DNA from: Paenibacillus sp. MAEPY2
Lineage (GTDB): Bacteria > Bacillota > Bacilli > Paenibacillales > Paenibacillaceae
DNA length: 64,000 nucleotides
Direction of reading: 5' to 3'
Assembly (NCBI RefSeq): GCF_000499205.1
Contig: NZ_AWUK01000004.1
Span: forward strand, 310,001 to 374,000
This document shows positions 35,645-44,856 of this stretch, in pieces (positions within the stretch are counted from its first letter, which is position 1; the number at the start of each line of letters is the position of its first letter). The position numbers were made by a program, and so were the translations under genes. Under the pieces are notes generated by a model. The model was not told where the DNA came from. It worked only from the letters and a program-made list of their open reading frames with translations, and searched no databases.

Positions 35645-35998
35645 TTAATTCATCAATGGGAATTGAACCATCATTATAACGATAAGAGTAGAAATAAAGC
35701 TTAGTATTGCAAGGAGAATATGAAGACAACTGAATGAGATTTTTTCTAGAAAAATTCTTTCTTTTCTTTGAATGAAGTATGAGTAAATGAACACAGTGAT
35801 CACAATGGGCAAATATTGATGAAGATTCGGTCCATCGTTACTCGGCAATATATTTCGAAGATATTCATTGATAGTTTCATTAATGATCATAAATGCATAT
35901 ATAACTCCGATTATCGCTGATATAAAAAACTGAAATGCTATCTGAATTATTCTATTCTTCAAAAAGAATGGACCACGTTTTCGGTATACATTGAGCAT
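35645..35998 (-). CDS. Small integral membrane protein of unknown function
   Basis: A 117-residue protein with three hydrophobic segments (IAFQFFISAIIGVIYAFMII, YLPIVITVFIYSYFI, HILLAILSFISTLIVIMMVQ). GGAGGAGG lies about 13 bases upstream of ATG 35998. No family recognised. It lies between two full repeat copies. Confidence 0.65.
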   Translation of the reverse strand: MLNVYRKRGPFFLKNRIIQIAFQFFISAIIGVIYAFMIINETINEYLRNILPSNDGPNLHQYLPIVITVFIYSYFIQRKERIFLEKISFSCLHILLAILSFISTLIVIMMVQFPLMN

Positions 35999-36093
35999 TA
36001 TCTATTGTTGCCTCCTCCATTCTTTTTGAATGGTTCTCCTATATTTTACCACACAGCTCGTTCTAGTGATCTAGCGCAGTGATATCACCAATC

Positions 36094-36184
36094 CGAACTA
36101 ACCTGCCGGTTAGCTTAAAAAAGGCAACTGATCGCTCTGACCAGCTGCCTTCTCTTCTTTATTCAACTCTCGTCACCCGTTAGT
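36094..36184 (-). repeat. Cassette-type repeat, full copy
   Basis: Left box GAACTAACCTGCCGGTTAGC, hairpin AAGGCAACTG with CAGCTGCCTT (36121-36151), right box TTCAACTCTCGTCA then CCCGTTAG. It lies just downstream of the Nudix gene. Confidence 0.82.
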
Positions 36185-36207
36185 TCAATACACGATTCCT
36201 CGTACAA

Positions 36208-36696
36208 CTAAACACTCCTTTGAAGCTTGACATTAAATTCTGTCGTTGACGCAGTGACATACTCTATATAATTCACAGAGCCGTTAAAGTTCAAATAAGC
36301 TTCATAACGCATGCGGATTCCAGGTAAAGTAATCAAATCCAGAACATTTCCCTTTGGAACCCACCTGCATTCGCTCGTTTCATTAGAAGTAGCTAACTCT
36401 CCACCCACAGCTTTACACACGAAATCAAACATAACCTTCGTAGGGACATCAGTCACACCGTCATACCACTTATGAATTGCTGTATTCGAAACAACACTAA
36501 TTAAATGGCTAACCGTGGCGTCTATTCCACTTTCCTCTTTGATTTCACGAATCACACCATCAATCAGGTTTTCTCCCACTTCAGTTATCCCACCAGGATA
36601 CACCCAACCATCGTCATGGGCTTTTACTAAAAGGATATTTCCAGTTCCATCTTCTACAAGTCCGCCTGCAGATACAATATGTGTCGGAAACGCCAT
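36208..36696 (-). CDS. Nudix hydrolase
   Basis: A 162-residue hydrolase of nucleoside-diphosphate-linked compounds. The Nudix box is GGITEVGENLIDGVIREIKE then ESGI, with the required G, E, RE and EE residues. GGAGGTTGT precedes ATG 36696. The substrate is unknown (possibly oxidised nucleotides or sugar nucleotides). It is flanked on both sides by full repeat copies, a very cassette-like layout. Confidence 0.92.
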   Translation of the reverse strand: MAFPTHIVSAGGLVEDGTGNILLVKAHDDGWVYPGGITEVGENLIDGVIREIKEESGIDATVSHLISVVSNTAIHKWYDGVTDVPTKVMFDFVCKAVGGELATSNETSECRWVPKGNVLDLITLPGIRMRYEAYLNFNGSVNYIEYVTASTTEFNVKLQRSV

Positions 36697-36792
36697 TTTA
36701 CAACCTCCAAAAAAGATAAAGTTGTATATTTATTCCACATGCTTTGCGTCCTTTCCTGCCTTTGTGAGTTACTTTGAGGTACTCGCGACATG

Positions 36793-36888
36793 ATTGAACT
36801 AACCTGCCCGTTAACATAATGAAGCTGCCGGTCCAACACAGGCAGCTTCATTTTCGTCGTTTAATCAATTATAGTTTCCCGTTAGCTG
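36793..36888 (-). repeat. Cassette-type repeat, full copy
   Basis: Left box ATTGAACTAACCTGCCCG then TTAAC, hairpin GAAGCTGCC with GGCAGCTTC (36821-36849), right box AATTATAGTTTCCCGTTAG. The stem is reversed in sequence relative to the AGCAGCC stems, while the boxes keep their direction. Confidence 0.85.
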
Positions 36889-36938
36889 AAAAAAATTTTG
36901 TTTTAATTATAATAAAAAAAGAAGACGTTCTTATACAA

Positions 36939-37829
36939 TCACACCTTATTTATTTTCCTTACTGCAAACCATAGCTCAACAAAATTAAGCCCGTCTTTAC
37001 CTCCTGTAATCTCAAATTCCATTCCATCGACCTGTTCGTATCCAGCAGTAGGAAGCCATTCGGAGAAGAAGCGTTTATATAATGTCTCAATTGTTTCATC
37101 AAATTTATTCCATGTGAACAGATCAGATGGGAAAATCGCCCATGTTTGAGCTGGTATTGTTATACTTGTGTACCCATCAGTTTTACTTGAATCCCCTTTA
37201 AATGCGGACAGCATATACGAAAAACTATTCTCATCTGTTTTTTTGTAACTACAAACAGCATGCACTTTATGATAGTCCTGATTTAAAAAGGCTGGTAAAT
37301 CGCCTGCATTTTCCGCAAGTCTTTCAACCTCGCCGTTAGCATGGCTTTGCTTCCATAATTCTGCTGGAGTATCTACTCCGCTTAGTTGAAACACTTTTTC
37401 AATTCCGAATACTTGAAAGGATTCTTTTGTCTCGATACGGTAGTTCATAGCCTTTTCCCCTTTAATTGAAATAAGGAAGGAAAGCCGAGGATAGGCTTTG
37501 AGAGCTGTCCCTTCTTCTCGAGCCATTGCTGGGTTAACACCATGCAACGATTGAAAAGCCCTTGCGAATGAAACTGGAGATTCATAACCATACTTTATAG
37601 CAATGTCAACAACTCTTATATCACTATTCTGCAATTCAATTGCAGCGAGTGTAAGCCGTCTTCTCCTTATATATTCCGCAAGAGACACATCAGTAATGAA
37701 TGAGAACATTCTTTGGAACTGATGTGAAGAACAACAAGCACATTGAGCAACTTCCCTCAATTCGATCTTTTCGGTTAGATTCAATTCGATGTAATCCAAC
37801 GCCCGATTCATCCTCATAAGCCAATCCAT
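36939..37829 (-). CDS. AraC family regulator with GyrI-like effector domain
   Basis: A 296-residue protein of the Rob/SoxS-like type. The N-terminal AraC DNA-binding domain has two helix-turn-helix units (IELREVAQCACCSSHQFQRM and VVDIAIKYGYESPVSFARAF). The C-terminal half (MNYRIETKESFQVFGIEKVF to MEFEITGGKDGLNFVELWF) is a GyrI-like or effector-binding domain that takes small hydrophobic ligands. AGGAGGGATAGG precedes ATG 37829. It is flanked by repeats. Confidence 0.9.
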   Translation of the reverse strand: MDWLMRMNRALDYIELNLTEKIELREVAQCACCSSHQFQRMFSFITDVSLAEYIRRRRLTLAAIELQNSDIRVVDIAIKYGYESPVSFARAFQSLHGVNPAMAREEGTALKAYPRLSFLISIKGEKAMNYRIETKESFQVFGIEKVFQLSGVDTPAELWKQSHANGEVERLAENAGDLPAFLNQDYHKVHAVCSYKKTDENSFSYMLSAFKGDSSKTDGYTSITIPAQTWAIFPSDLFTWNKFDETIETLYKRFFSEWLPTAGYEQVDGMEFEITGGKDGLNFVELWFAVRKINKV

Positions 37830-37997
37830 CCTATCCCTCCTCTTAACAGAAGTATAGTTATGCTACGTTTTCATTTCGCAACTATTTGTGCACAATTAAG
37901 TTTCCTTGGAGAATTCACGTCGATTCCAATAATTAATTATAATATAACGCAAAGATGTACTTATTGAAGGTAATTCTGAACGTTAAGATAATCTTTT

Positions 37998-38023
37998 ATG
38001 CTAACCTGCCCGTTAGCTTAATG
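37998..38023 (-). repeat. Cassette-type repeat, single box
   Basis: TGCTAACCTGCCCGTTAGCT then TAATG. The box itself is a near-perfect palindrome (GCTAAC and GTTAGC). No hairpin or second box follows. Confidence 0.6.
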
Positions 38024-38074
38024 AATCACATATGTAGCCTTAATGCTTGCAACCTACCACTTATTCCATTAATC

Positions 38075-38302
38075 TCACATTGCTTCATTATCATTCGGAA
38101 TTAATTCATACAAGGCACGAACATCACAACCAATGGAATCGGCGATCGATATGGCAATTTTGAGCGGCATTACTCTTTTGTTTTCAATAAAGTCGTAAAC
38201 TCGTTCCGGTTTAAAAAGTAATTCTTTTGCCAGCCATTCCACTGACTTTCCGGATTCCATCAATCGTTCATTCAGTAAGCAACGCCCTAGTTCAAATTTC
38301 AA
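38075..38302 (-). CDS. XRE-type helix-turn-helix protein
   Basis: A 75-residue protein consisting of little more than one Cro/CI-type DNA-binding domain (KSVEWLAKELLFKPERVYDF then IENKRVMPLKIAISIADSIG). The start is TTG 38302, with AAGGAGG ten bases upstream. It is probably a small transcriptional regulator with local targets. A short intergenic stretch of 160 bases separates it from the aldo/keto reductase gene. Confidence 0.78.
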   Translation of the reverse strand: MKFELGRCLLNERLMESGKSVEWLAKELLFKPERVYDFIENKRVMPLKIAISIADSIGCDVRALYELIPNDNEAM

Positions 38303-38463
38303 GAAGTGATGTCCTCCTTCATAAGATCACATTTAACCTTAAGCGTAGTCCATTAACAGCATGAATATACTTCATAATGATAAAGCGAGCCATAACGATG
38401 ATGAATTTCCCCGTCCATCTTCTAAATTTGTAGAGCGAGTTTCGCCGCGCTAGCGGTTCTCAT

Positions 38464-39327
38464 TTAATTCTTTTTTAATAATGGGAAGTGATTCTCAATC
38501 TGGTCAATATCATCTTTTTCTAATTCCCATCCTAAGGCATTTAGATTATCAACGATGTGTTCCTTGTTCGCAGCTTTCGGGATCGTAACTAACCCTTGCT
38601 GTCTTAAAACCCAGTTTAATGCAACTTGATATGCTGTTTTACCGTACTTGTCCCCTATTGTGTTCAATATATTTCTTTCTATTGAGCCCACTTCAGGGAA
38701 ACCTTTCATACCAAATGTATGTATATGAGGAGCAAATCCAAATGGCGAATATCCCATAATTGTGATCCCATTCTCTTCTGCAAAGGGTAAAATCTGATTC
38801 TCTATGCTTCTATCGTTTAAATGATACGGTACTTGATTACATATCAAAGGCACAGTTCCTAAATGGTACTGAGCTTCATTCATTAATTGAATGCTAAAGT
38901 TACTCACCCCAACATATTTGACTAATCCCTTATTGACTAATTCAGCCATAGCCCCCATCGTCTCTGAAACATCATGTTGTTGACTAGGCCAATGCTGTAA
39001 ATACAAATCAATATGGCTTGTTTTTAAGCGTTCTAAACTTGCCTCTGCCGCTCTAAGGACACCTTTGTAAGAACAATTTTTTGCAGAGACTTTAGTCACA
39101 AGAAAAACATCATCTCTAATACCATGGATGGCTTGACCAACAATTTTCTCTGCTCCTCCATTCCCATATTCTTCGGCAGTGTCAATCAGAGTAAGTCCAT
39201 TCCTAATACCAAAACGCAACGCCTCTATTTCCTCTTTTTCTTTCTGCTTATCTTCACCATATTTCCAAGTCCCTTGACCTATAACAGGAATGCTTACTTC
39301 CGTGTTACCTAGCTTACGATATAGCAT
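38464..39327 (-). CDS. Aldo/keto reductase
   Basis: A 287-residue reductase of the larger aldo/keto reductase superfamily. Motifs are IPVIGQGTWKYGEDKQ, LIDTAEEYGNGGAEKIVGQA (catalytic Asp and Tyr), VFLVTKVSAKNCS (catalytic Lys), HIDLYLQHWPSQQ and YVGVSNFSIQLMNEAQ. The cofactor motif is VTIPKAANKEHIVDN. AGGAGGTTTCG precedes ATG 39327. The substrate is unknown. It is unlike the MerR-linked reductase at 34640, so the two are not recent duplicates. Confidence 0.92.
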   Translation of the reverse strand: MLYRKLGNTEVSIPVIGQGTWKYGEDKQKEKEEIEALRFGIRNGLTLIDTAEEYGNGGAEKIVGQAIHGIRDDVFLVTKVSAKNCSYKGVLRAAEASLERLKTSHIDLYLQHWPSQQHDVSETMGAMAELVNKGLVKYVGVSNFSIQLMNEAQYHLGTVPLICNQVPYHLNDRSIENQILPFAEENGITIMGYSPFGFAPHIHTFGMKGFPEVGSIERNILNTIGDKYGKTAYQVALNWVLRQQGLVTIPKAANKEHIVDNLNALGWELEKDDIDQIENHFPLLKKN

Positions 39328-39595
39328 CTACGAAACCTCCTAACAATAATGATAACTTATTCATATCCTAACATTTTTTGCTATTACTTATTGCTATACA
39401 AAAAACAAAAACTAACACGAACTCCAAGTAGTAATGCTTTTAGTAGGTCAAGTGGATTTAGATAAGAGGAAGGCATAGCTTGAGGACTTCATTTTACAGT
39501 ATATTTTTTCGATATATTATGTACAGACTTTTACTTTAAATTTTAACTATTGAAGTTATGGAAGCTGTAAATTGTTGTGTTGAGGGGGAAATACA
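39328..39595. other. Intergenic region upstream of the second chemoreceptor
   Basis: AT-rich region holding the divergent promoters of the aldo/keto reductase and the chemoreceptor. No clear operator or repeat seen. Confidence 0.3.
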
Positions 39596-41356
39596 GTGAA
39601 AACAAAGATTGTATCAATACTAAAAATGAGATCTTTGAGAACAAAGTTAGTCACTCTATGCTTGGCTATACTAATTGTGCCCACGATCGTGATAGGGTTC
39701 ACTTCGTATACGGTTTCGAAAAATGAAATGAATGAATCAGGCAAGGCAGCACTTGAAAATAGTGTGAGTATGGTTATTGGCATGATTAACCTCCTCAATG
39801 AGCAAGTAGAGAGCGGAGATTTAACATTGGAGCAAGCACAGGAAAAACTCCGCGTCGAACTGCTCGGTGAAAAAAATGCAGATAATAAGCGGCCTGTAAA
39901 AAGTGAATATACTGTAGGGGAAACAGGATATCCATGGGCAGTTGATAAGGGTGCTCATTCCGTGATGAATCCTTCAAATGAAGGTCAGGATTTGACAGAT
40001 GTCGTAACGGAAGATGGCGTGTATTTGGGAAAAGAGCTTGTTAACGTTGGATCAGCCGGAGGGGGATTTGTCACCTACAAGTGGGCTCTACCCGATACAG
40101 GTGAAGTAGAAACGAAAGTTTCATATGTTGAAATGGATCCACATTGGGGCTGGATCATCGGTTCAGGTGCATATTTAAGTGAGTTCAACAGCGGTGCAAC
40201 GCAAGTTCTTTATCTTGTAATAATGGTTACGGCAGTTGCAGTAGTTCTCGGATCAGTTATCGTCAGCATCGTCTCAGGGCGTCTAACGAAGCCTATCCTT
40301 AAGATCGCAAAGCGACTGAAGTCAGTTGCGGACGGTGATCTGACCGTTGAAGAAGTCAAAATGAAGTCCAAAGATGAAATAGGTGAGTTGTCTAAAGACT
40401 TCAATGAAATGATTAAAAACATGAGATATCTTATTAAACAAGTTGATCTCTCGACAAAGCAAGTTGCTTCATCCTCCAAAGAATTGAACCTTGGAGCAGA
40501 GCACACCAGTCAAGCAACTGAGAACATCACCATTTCGATCCAAGAATCCGCAGTCGTTGCACAAGAGCAACAAATGATGCTTCAAAGAACAACCAACTCA
40601 CTCGAGGAAATATCAATTGGAATCCAGCGAATAGCGGAAAGTTCATCAACTATTGCTGATTCTTCTGTCGATGCGATGGAATTGGCGAATATAGGTAGTA
40701 CTGCCATAGAGCACACAGCGAAGCAAATGAACCTGATTAACCACTCCGTTAATGAAACCGATGTAGTAATGAGGATGCTTGATGAACGCAGCCAGCAGAT
40801 CGGTACGATGCTACATGCCATTACGGATATCGCAAACCAGACTAACCTTCTGGCTTTAAATGCTTCGATTGAGGCTGCCCGTGCAGGAGAAGAAGGCCGC
40901 GGTTTCTCCGTAGTTGCTTCTGAAGTAAGAAAACTTGCTGAACAATCGAATCAGTCATCCGGGCAGATTTCCACGTTGATTCATGATATGCGTACAGATA
41001 TAGAGCAATCTCTTAAAACGTTGGAACGAGTTAAACAGGACGTCGACTCAGGTATACAGATTGCTAGTGAGACAGAACAACAGTTCAACAAAATTGTGGG
41101 GTCCACAAACTTTATCGCGCAACAAACGGAAGAACTCGCCAGTGTTACACAGCAGATAACTGCAAGTGTCCAGGAAATAACAGCAGGTCAAGAGCAAGTC
41201 TCCAATCTTGCGCTTCAAGCTGCAGACAACTCACAAAATATAGCTGCATCTTCAGAAGAACAACTGGCTTCAATGGAGCAAATTACGAGCCTAGCCACAA
41301 CCTTGTCGGATATGTCACAGCAGTTAGAGCGTTTGACAATCCAATTTAAGTATTAA
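39596..41356 (+). CDS. Methyl-accepting chemotaxis protein with single Cache sensor
   Basis: A 586-residue chemoreceptor from GTG 39596 (GAGGGGG upstream). A membrane helix ([20 protein letters not shown]) precedes an extracellular sensor of the sCache_2 type ([55 protein letters not shown]). A second helix and HAMP domain follow. The signalling tip has [20 protein letters not shown]. Related sensors bind small organic acids, but the ligand here is unknown. Confidence 0.92.
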   Translation: MKTKIVSILKMRSLRTKLVTLCLAILIVPTIVIGFTSYTVSKNEMNESGKAALENSVSMVIGMINLLNEQVESGDLTLEQAQEKLRVELLGEKNADNKRPVKSEYTVGETGYPWAVDKGAHSVMNPSNEGQDLTDVVTEDGVYLGKELVNVGSAGGGFVTYKWALPDTGEVETKVSYVEMDPHWGWIIGSGAYLSEFNSGATQVLYLVIMVTAVAVVLGSVIVSIVSGRLTKPILKIAKRLKSVADGDLTVEEVKMKSKDEIGELSKDFNEMIKNMRYLIKQVDLSTKQVASSSKELNLGAEHTSQATENITISIQESAVVAQEQQMMLQRTTNSLEEISIGIQRIAESSSTIADSSVDAMELANIGSTAIEHTAKQMNLINHSVNETDVVMRMLDERSQQIGTMLHAITDIANQTNLLALNASIEAARAGEEGRGFSVVASEVRKLAEQSNQSSGQISTLIHDMRTDIEQSLKTLERVKQDVDSGIQIASETEQQFNKIVGSTNFIAQQTEELASVTQQITASVQEITAGQEQVSNLALQAADNSQNIAASSEEQLASMEQITSLATTLSDMSQQLERLTIQFKY

Positions 41357-41389
41357 TCTCTAAAGATTTACGACTGCACTTGCAGTTAT

Positions 41390-41477
41390 AAACTAACCTG
41401 AGTTAATTGAACAAAGGCAGCCGATCACGTTGGTCGGCTGCCTCCTTGTTTTTATTGAGTTATTGTTTCCTGTTAGC
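41390..41477 (-). repeat. Cassette-type repeat, full copy, rightmost of the array
   Basis: Left box AAACTAACCTGAGTTAATTG then AAC, hairpin AGGCAGCCGA with TCGGCTGCCT (41415-41443), right box TTATTGAGTTATTG then TTTCCTGTTAGC. The outer ends read CTAAC and GTTAG and are complementary. Confidence 0.85.
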
Positions 41478-41565
41478 TTAAAGAAACGTCATCAATCAAC
41501 ACTTTATTTCCTTTCTGCATAAAGCATCAATTTCTGTTTAGAACTATAAAATGATATCTACATAT

Positions 41566-42822
41566 CTAAATCAGTTCTTGCTTCCGCTTCAAATACCCGT
41601 ACAAAACTACTCCTGATGCCGCACAGATCACAGCACATAAGCCGATAAATCCATACCCCGCCTGAAGTCCGCGCAATAGCCCCAGCTGAGTGGTTGGACC
41701 ATACGCATTCTTCACGCCCTCAATCACCCAGCCAATCACATAGTTACCGATGACACTACCAATCCCCATCAGAGTAACCGTGAACGTAATGGCGGTGTCA
41801 CTGCCGTTCGGATATCTGCGTGCGATAAATGCCATAACTGTTGGATAGATCATCGCAATACCTGCCCCCGATACGGCAAAGAAGAATGCCAGCCCCTCTC
41901 CGCCCGCGATCGCCACGAACGTGCATACCGCTGAAAAAGCAGAGAACAGAATCAACGACAATACGAATCCGATCCGGTCAGTAAGCGGCCCTAGTAACAG
42001 TCTGCCCAACGAAAAACTCAGGAAGAACGCAGACAGCAGCCCAGATGCTTTGACCGTATCCCACGTGTAGGCTTTCTCCAGAAAGTTAACAAGCCAACCC
42101 CCAACCGCCAGTTCGGATACCACGCCAAAAGAAAGAATGAGCACCATCAGCCAGATGGCTGGATCACGTGTTAACGTCTTCAGTGAAGTCCGATCTTCAT
42201 GAGGAAGATCATCCCCTGGAAACTTGCTGCGCAGCGCTGCAATGATCGGCAGCAGACAGAGCGACAGCATCACCAGATACATACCGCGCCAGTCCAGTTC
42301 GTGTCCGAACACGTGCAAAGACATCACACCTGTCGCCAGCAAAGGTGCTACCGTGGAACTCAGCCCATAGAAGAAATGGGACAGGTTCATCATGGTACCT
42401 GTGTTTTTCACAAAGATCCGCGCTCCCAGAATTGCCAAGGCAATCTCCAGCATGCCGTTTCCGATATACATGAAGAAGTATGATGAAGCAAAAAGTGGAT
42501 ATGTATGAGACACATAAATGAACACACCTGAGAGAATCATCGATGCAAATGAAATGATGCTAACCGCCTTAATGCCCCATTTGCGAACCAGGATAGCGGT
42601 GAATGAGCAGGCGATCAGATACCCCAGTGCATTCAGGGACAACAACGTCCCGAGCTGTTTCTCGTCCAGATTGAAGTCAAATTGGATACGAGGAATGGCC
42701 GGCCCCTTAATATTTTCCGATATGCCGAATACGATAAATCCCAGGAAGATCGTGGCCAGTTGCATGGCATACAGTTTGTTGAACTTTCGTTTGTTCCCTT
42801 GCGTACCTGCTTGCTGATTCAA
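41566..42822 (-). CDS. Major facilitator superfamily transporter
   Basis: A 12-helix transporter of about 418 residues. The loop 2-3 motif appears as ILVRKWGIKAVSIISFASMI, and the second half has the equivalent LLGPLTDRIGFVLSLILFS. The substrate cannot be named, though the fold recalls sugar or drug exporters of the FucP/YfkF-like type. The start is TTG 42822: GGAGG lies eight bases upstream, whereas ATG 42837 overlaps that site. It follows a ROK regulator gene, which may control it. Confidence 0.88.
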   Translation of the reverse strand: MNQQAGTQGNKRKFNKLYAMQLATIFLGFIVFGISENIKGPAIPRIQFDFNLDEKQLGTLLSLNALGYLIACSFTAILVRKWGIKAVSIISFASMILSGVFIYVSHTYPLFASSYFFMYIGNGMLEIALAILGARIFVKNTGTMMNLSHFFYGLSSTVAPLLATGVMSLHVFGHELDWRGMYLVMLSLCLLPIIAALRSKFPGDDLPHEDRTSLKTLTRDPAIWLMVLILSFGVVSELAVGGWLVNFLEKAYTWDTVKASGLLSAFFLSFSLGRLLLGPLTDRIGFVLSLILFSAFSAVCTFVAIAGGEGLAFFFAVSGAGIAMIYPTVMAFIARRYPNGSDTAITFTVTLMGIGSVIGNYVIGWVIEGVKNAYGPTTQLGLLRGLQAGYGFIGLCAVICAASGVVLYGYLKRKQELI

Positions 42823-43025
42823 ATTAAGTTCCTCCATTGTGTTCAGAAAAATGATTACACTTCATAACTACGATTGCAGTACCATCTTCCGACCGCTGTT
42901 ATCCCTGTATTTTTTTGATTCCCTTCCTGAAGGGGAAAATACAGTGATAAAGGCGTTCTTCAGATTGGTTCCGCACTCTCCGTTATCGTGTAAAATATTT
43001 TGCTTAACTTCATAAAAGTAATTGT

Positions 43026-44063
43026 TTACCATTGCTTCTCAATCACCTGAATGCGGTAGGTCAGGCTCTCCAGCGTCACCGCGACTAGCCCAGTCACATA
43101 CTCGCGTCGAGTATCTCTTTGGATGATCAACTCCGGCATATGCTCCAATGGAATCATTCGATCCAGACAACCTTGCGTCAGGCCATCCCGCATCGCCGGG
43201 TCCATCGTATCGCCTGTGACTACAATCGTAGCCGGGTTAATGATCGCGATGATGGATACTAGCGTCTGTACCACAAGTTCCTGCAACCCTTCAGCCGTTT
43301 TCAACATTCGCAACTGCTCTTTCCGTGACACTCCAAAAGGTAAAAAAGACACTTCGCCCCCAAATTGCGTGTTCCCTGTGAGCGGACGACCATCAATGAT
43401 AAAGCCTGCACCCGGAAAATGGTTTTCTGGGAAGGTAACCACTGCAAAGTTCTTCTCTTCCTCAAATTGCTGCTGGTTGTACAGTCCATACACCGTCAGA
43501 TTCATGTCGTTGCCAATGACTACTTCTATGTCTTCATACTGCTCCTTGAGCCTAAGACCAAGTGGTTGACCGGCCAGATCCGGTACGTCGCAAATCCCAA
43601 TCACGCCGTTGTGTGCAACACCAGGTATGCCGATACCAATCGCCTGCACATTGTGGTGTTGTCCGATCAGGTTCGCAATTAATTCCTCTACCACCGAGAC
43701 GTTAATCTCATCCAAAAAGAGTGTCTGTTCGTCCGCCATCTCTCCGTTCAGATTGGCATATGTATGTGTGATCGAGTGAATGCCGCCCTCTGTTCGAATA
43801 ATCAGGCACAGTACGCTTGCGTAGTCCGCATTAAACTGATACCGACTTGCCGGTCTTCCACCACTCGATTCGTCTGGACCCAGATCGATAATCTCACCCG
43901 TTTGGAGTAATTCGTTCAGGATCGTGCCGCATGTCGCCACGCTGAGTTTGGTCAAGTTCGCAATCGAAGCCTTCGTGCCTACGCCCATGGATCGGAGTGT
44001 ATTCTTCACAAGTTCAACGTTAATGCGCTTCACCTGCTGGGTGTTGTGTGATGTAGGTAACAT
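43026..44063 (-). CDS. ROK family transcriptional regulator
   Basis: A 345-residue protein with an N-terminal winged helix (KNTLRSMGVGTKASIANLTK, LSVATCGTILNELLQTGEII) and a C-terminal ROK sugar-kinase-like domain (IGIGIPGVAHNGVIGICDVP, PGAGFIIDGRPLTGNTQFGG). The CXCGXXGC zinc motif of typical ROK proteins is absent. Such proteins usually respond to sugars, so it may regulate the MFS gene 200 bases downstream. AAGGAGG lies 13 bases before ATG 44063. Confidence 0.88.
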   Translation of the reverse strand: MLPTSHNTQQVKRINVELVKNTLRSMGVGTKASIANLTKLSVATCGTILNELLQTGEIIDLGPDESSGGRPASRYQFNADYASVLCLIIRTEGGIHSITHTYANLNGEMADEQTLFLDEINVSVVEELIANLIGQHHNVQAIGIGIPGVAHNGVIGICDVPDLAGQPLGLRLKEQYEDIEVVIGNDMNLTVYGLYNQQQFEEEKNFAVVTFPENHFPGAGFIIDGRPLTGNTQFGGEVSFLPFGVSRKEQLRMLKTAEGLQELVVQTLVSIIAIINPATIVVTGDTMDPAMRDGLTQGCLDRMIPLEHMPELIIQRDTRREYVTGLVAVTLESLTYRIQVIEKQW

Positions 44064-44262
44064 CGTTAGTTGTATGCCTCCTTCCGTTCATCTCGAACCA
44101 TTCGATGAATGTTTTTAAAAGTATTTTAACAATTGAAGTTTAGGGGGATTTGGGAGGAAAGTCAATGCTTAATTGGGAGCAAAAATCGTTTGGATGGAAT
44201 GGCAAAAAGACAGTTCAAGATCATCTTATATGATCCTGCGCTGTCTTTTAGTTAAGGTGGTT

Positions 44263-44532
44263 TTATGTAGACTGGCTCATTTGATTTGCCAAGATGCTCT
44301 TCTCCAGCCTGACTTTAAATAACTTGCGGTTCAAATCCTGTTCCATCGCATGAAGGTGATATGCAGCCTGTTTCACGGTATCCATGTCTAACAGACCTGC
44401 CTGCTTTGCGATGATGTCCATGGCGTCTAAGATGAGTTTGTTACATGTAACCAGTTGGTCGACGTAATCGTCTTCTTGTTCGATGAGTTGTGCGTACTGC
44501 GAAGGTAGGTCTTCGCTGTTGGTACTTGTCAT
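44263..44532 (-). CDS. Small helical protein paired with a divergent XRE regulator
   Basis: An 89-residue protein (MTSTNSEDLPSQYAQLIEQE onward), predicted to be all helical (LVTCNKLILDAMDIIAKQAG, LDMDTVKQAAYHLHAMEQDL). ATG 44532 has AGGAG seven bases upstream. The family is unrecognised. It is divergent from the XRE gene at 44641 across a strongly symmetrical 108-base region. It could be a partner of that regulator, but no toxin motif is seen. Confidence 0.7.
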   Translation of the reverse strand: MTSTNSEDLPSQYAQLIEQEDDYVDQLVTCNKLILDAMDIIAKQAGLLDMDTVKQAAYHLHAMEQDLNRKLFKVRLEKSILANQMSQST

Positions 44533-44640
44533 GTCACCACTCCTAAAATTGGTACGCATAAGAGTACCAGATATACAAAAAGTATATGGTACGCTCATGC
44601 GTAACGTCAAGACCATATGGAAATTTTAGGAGTGATACTC
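44533..44640. promoter_or_regulatory. Symmetrical divergent control region of the XRE gene pair
   Basis: Three nested dyads are seen. The outer repeat CACTCCTAAAATT / AATTTTAGGAGTG contains both ribosome sites. Two operator-like 18-mers, GGTACGCATAAGAGTACC (44551-44568) and GGTACGCTCATGCGTAAC (44588-44605), are inverted relative to each other. A central ATATAC-AAAAA-GTATAT lies between them. This looks like a two-way switch bound by the XRE protein. Confidence 0.75.
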
Positions 44641-44856
44641 ATGGCTAAGAAAGTCGTCGTCAATATCCATAAACTCACTGAGAAACATAATATCTCACTG
44701 CGCGAACTGGCAAGGTTGTCTGACATTCGCCACGCTGCGTTAAGTGAGTTACAGTCTGGGAAACGTGAGAATATCAACTTTGCTCATATTGAACGGATTG
44801 CTGAAGCGCTAGGCATTGATGATATAAGGGAGATTATTGAGATAAGGGAAAAATAG
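44641..44856 (+). CDS. XRE family transcriptional regulator
   Basis: A 71-residue Cro/CI-type regulator: KLTEKHNISLRELARLSDIR then HAALSELQSGKRENINFAHI form the helix-turn-helix. ATG 44641 has AGGAG seven bases upstream; the extension to 44617 is unlikely. It probably binds the paired operators in the region shared with the divergent small gene. Confidence 0.85.
   Translation: MAKKVVVNIHKLTEKHNISLRELARLSDIRHAALSELQSGKRENINFAHIERIAEALGIDDIREIIEIREK

Noticed and set aside
24366..41480. Repeats as a CRISPR array
   Set aside because: Copies are 0.5-3 kb apart, carry genes between them and contain variable stems. There are no short regular spacers and no cas genes.
24366..41480. Firm call of an integron
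   Set aside because: No integron-integrase or attI site lies in the window, and the R boxes deviate from the consensus. It is kept as a hypothesis in the findings.
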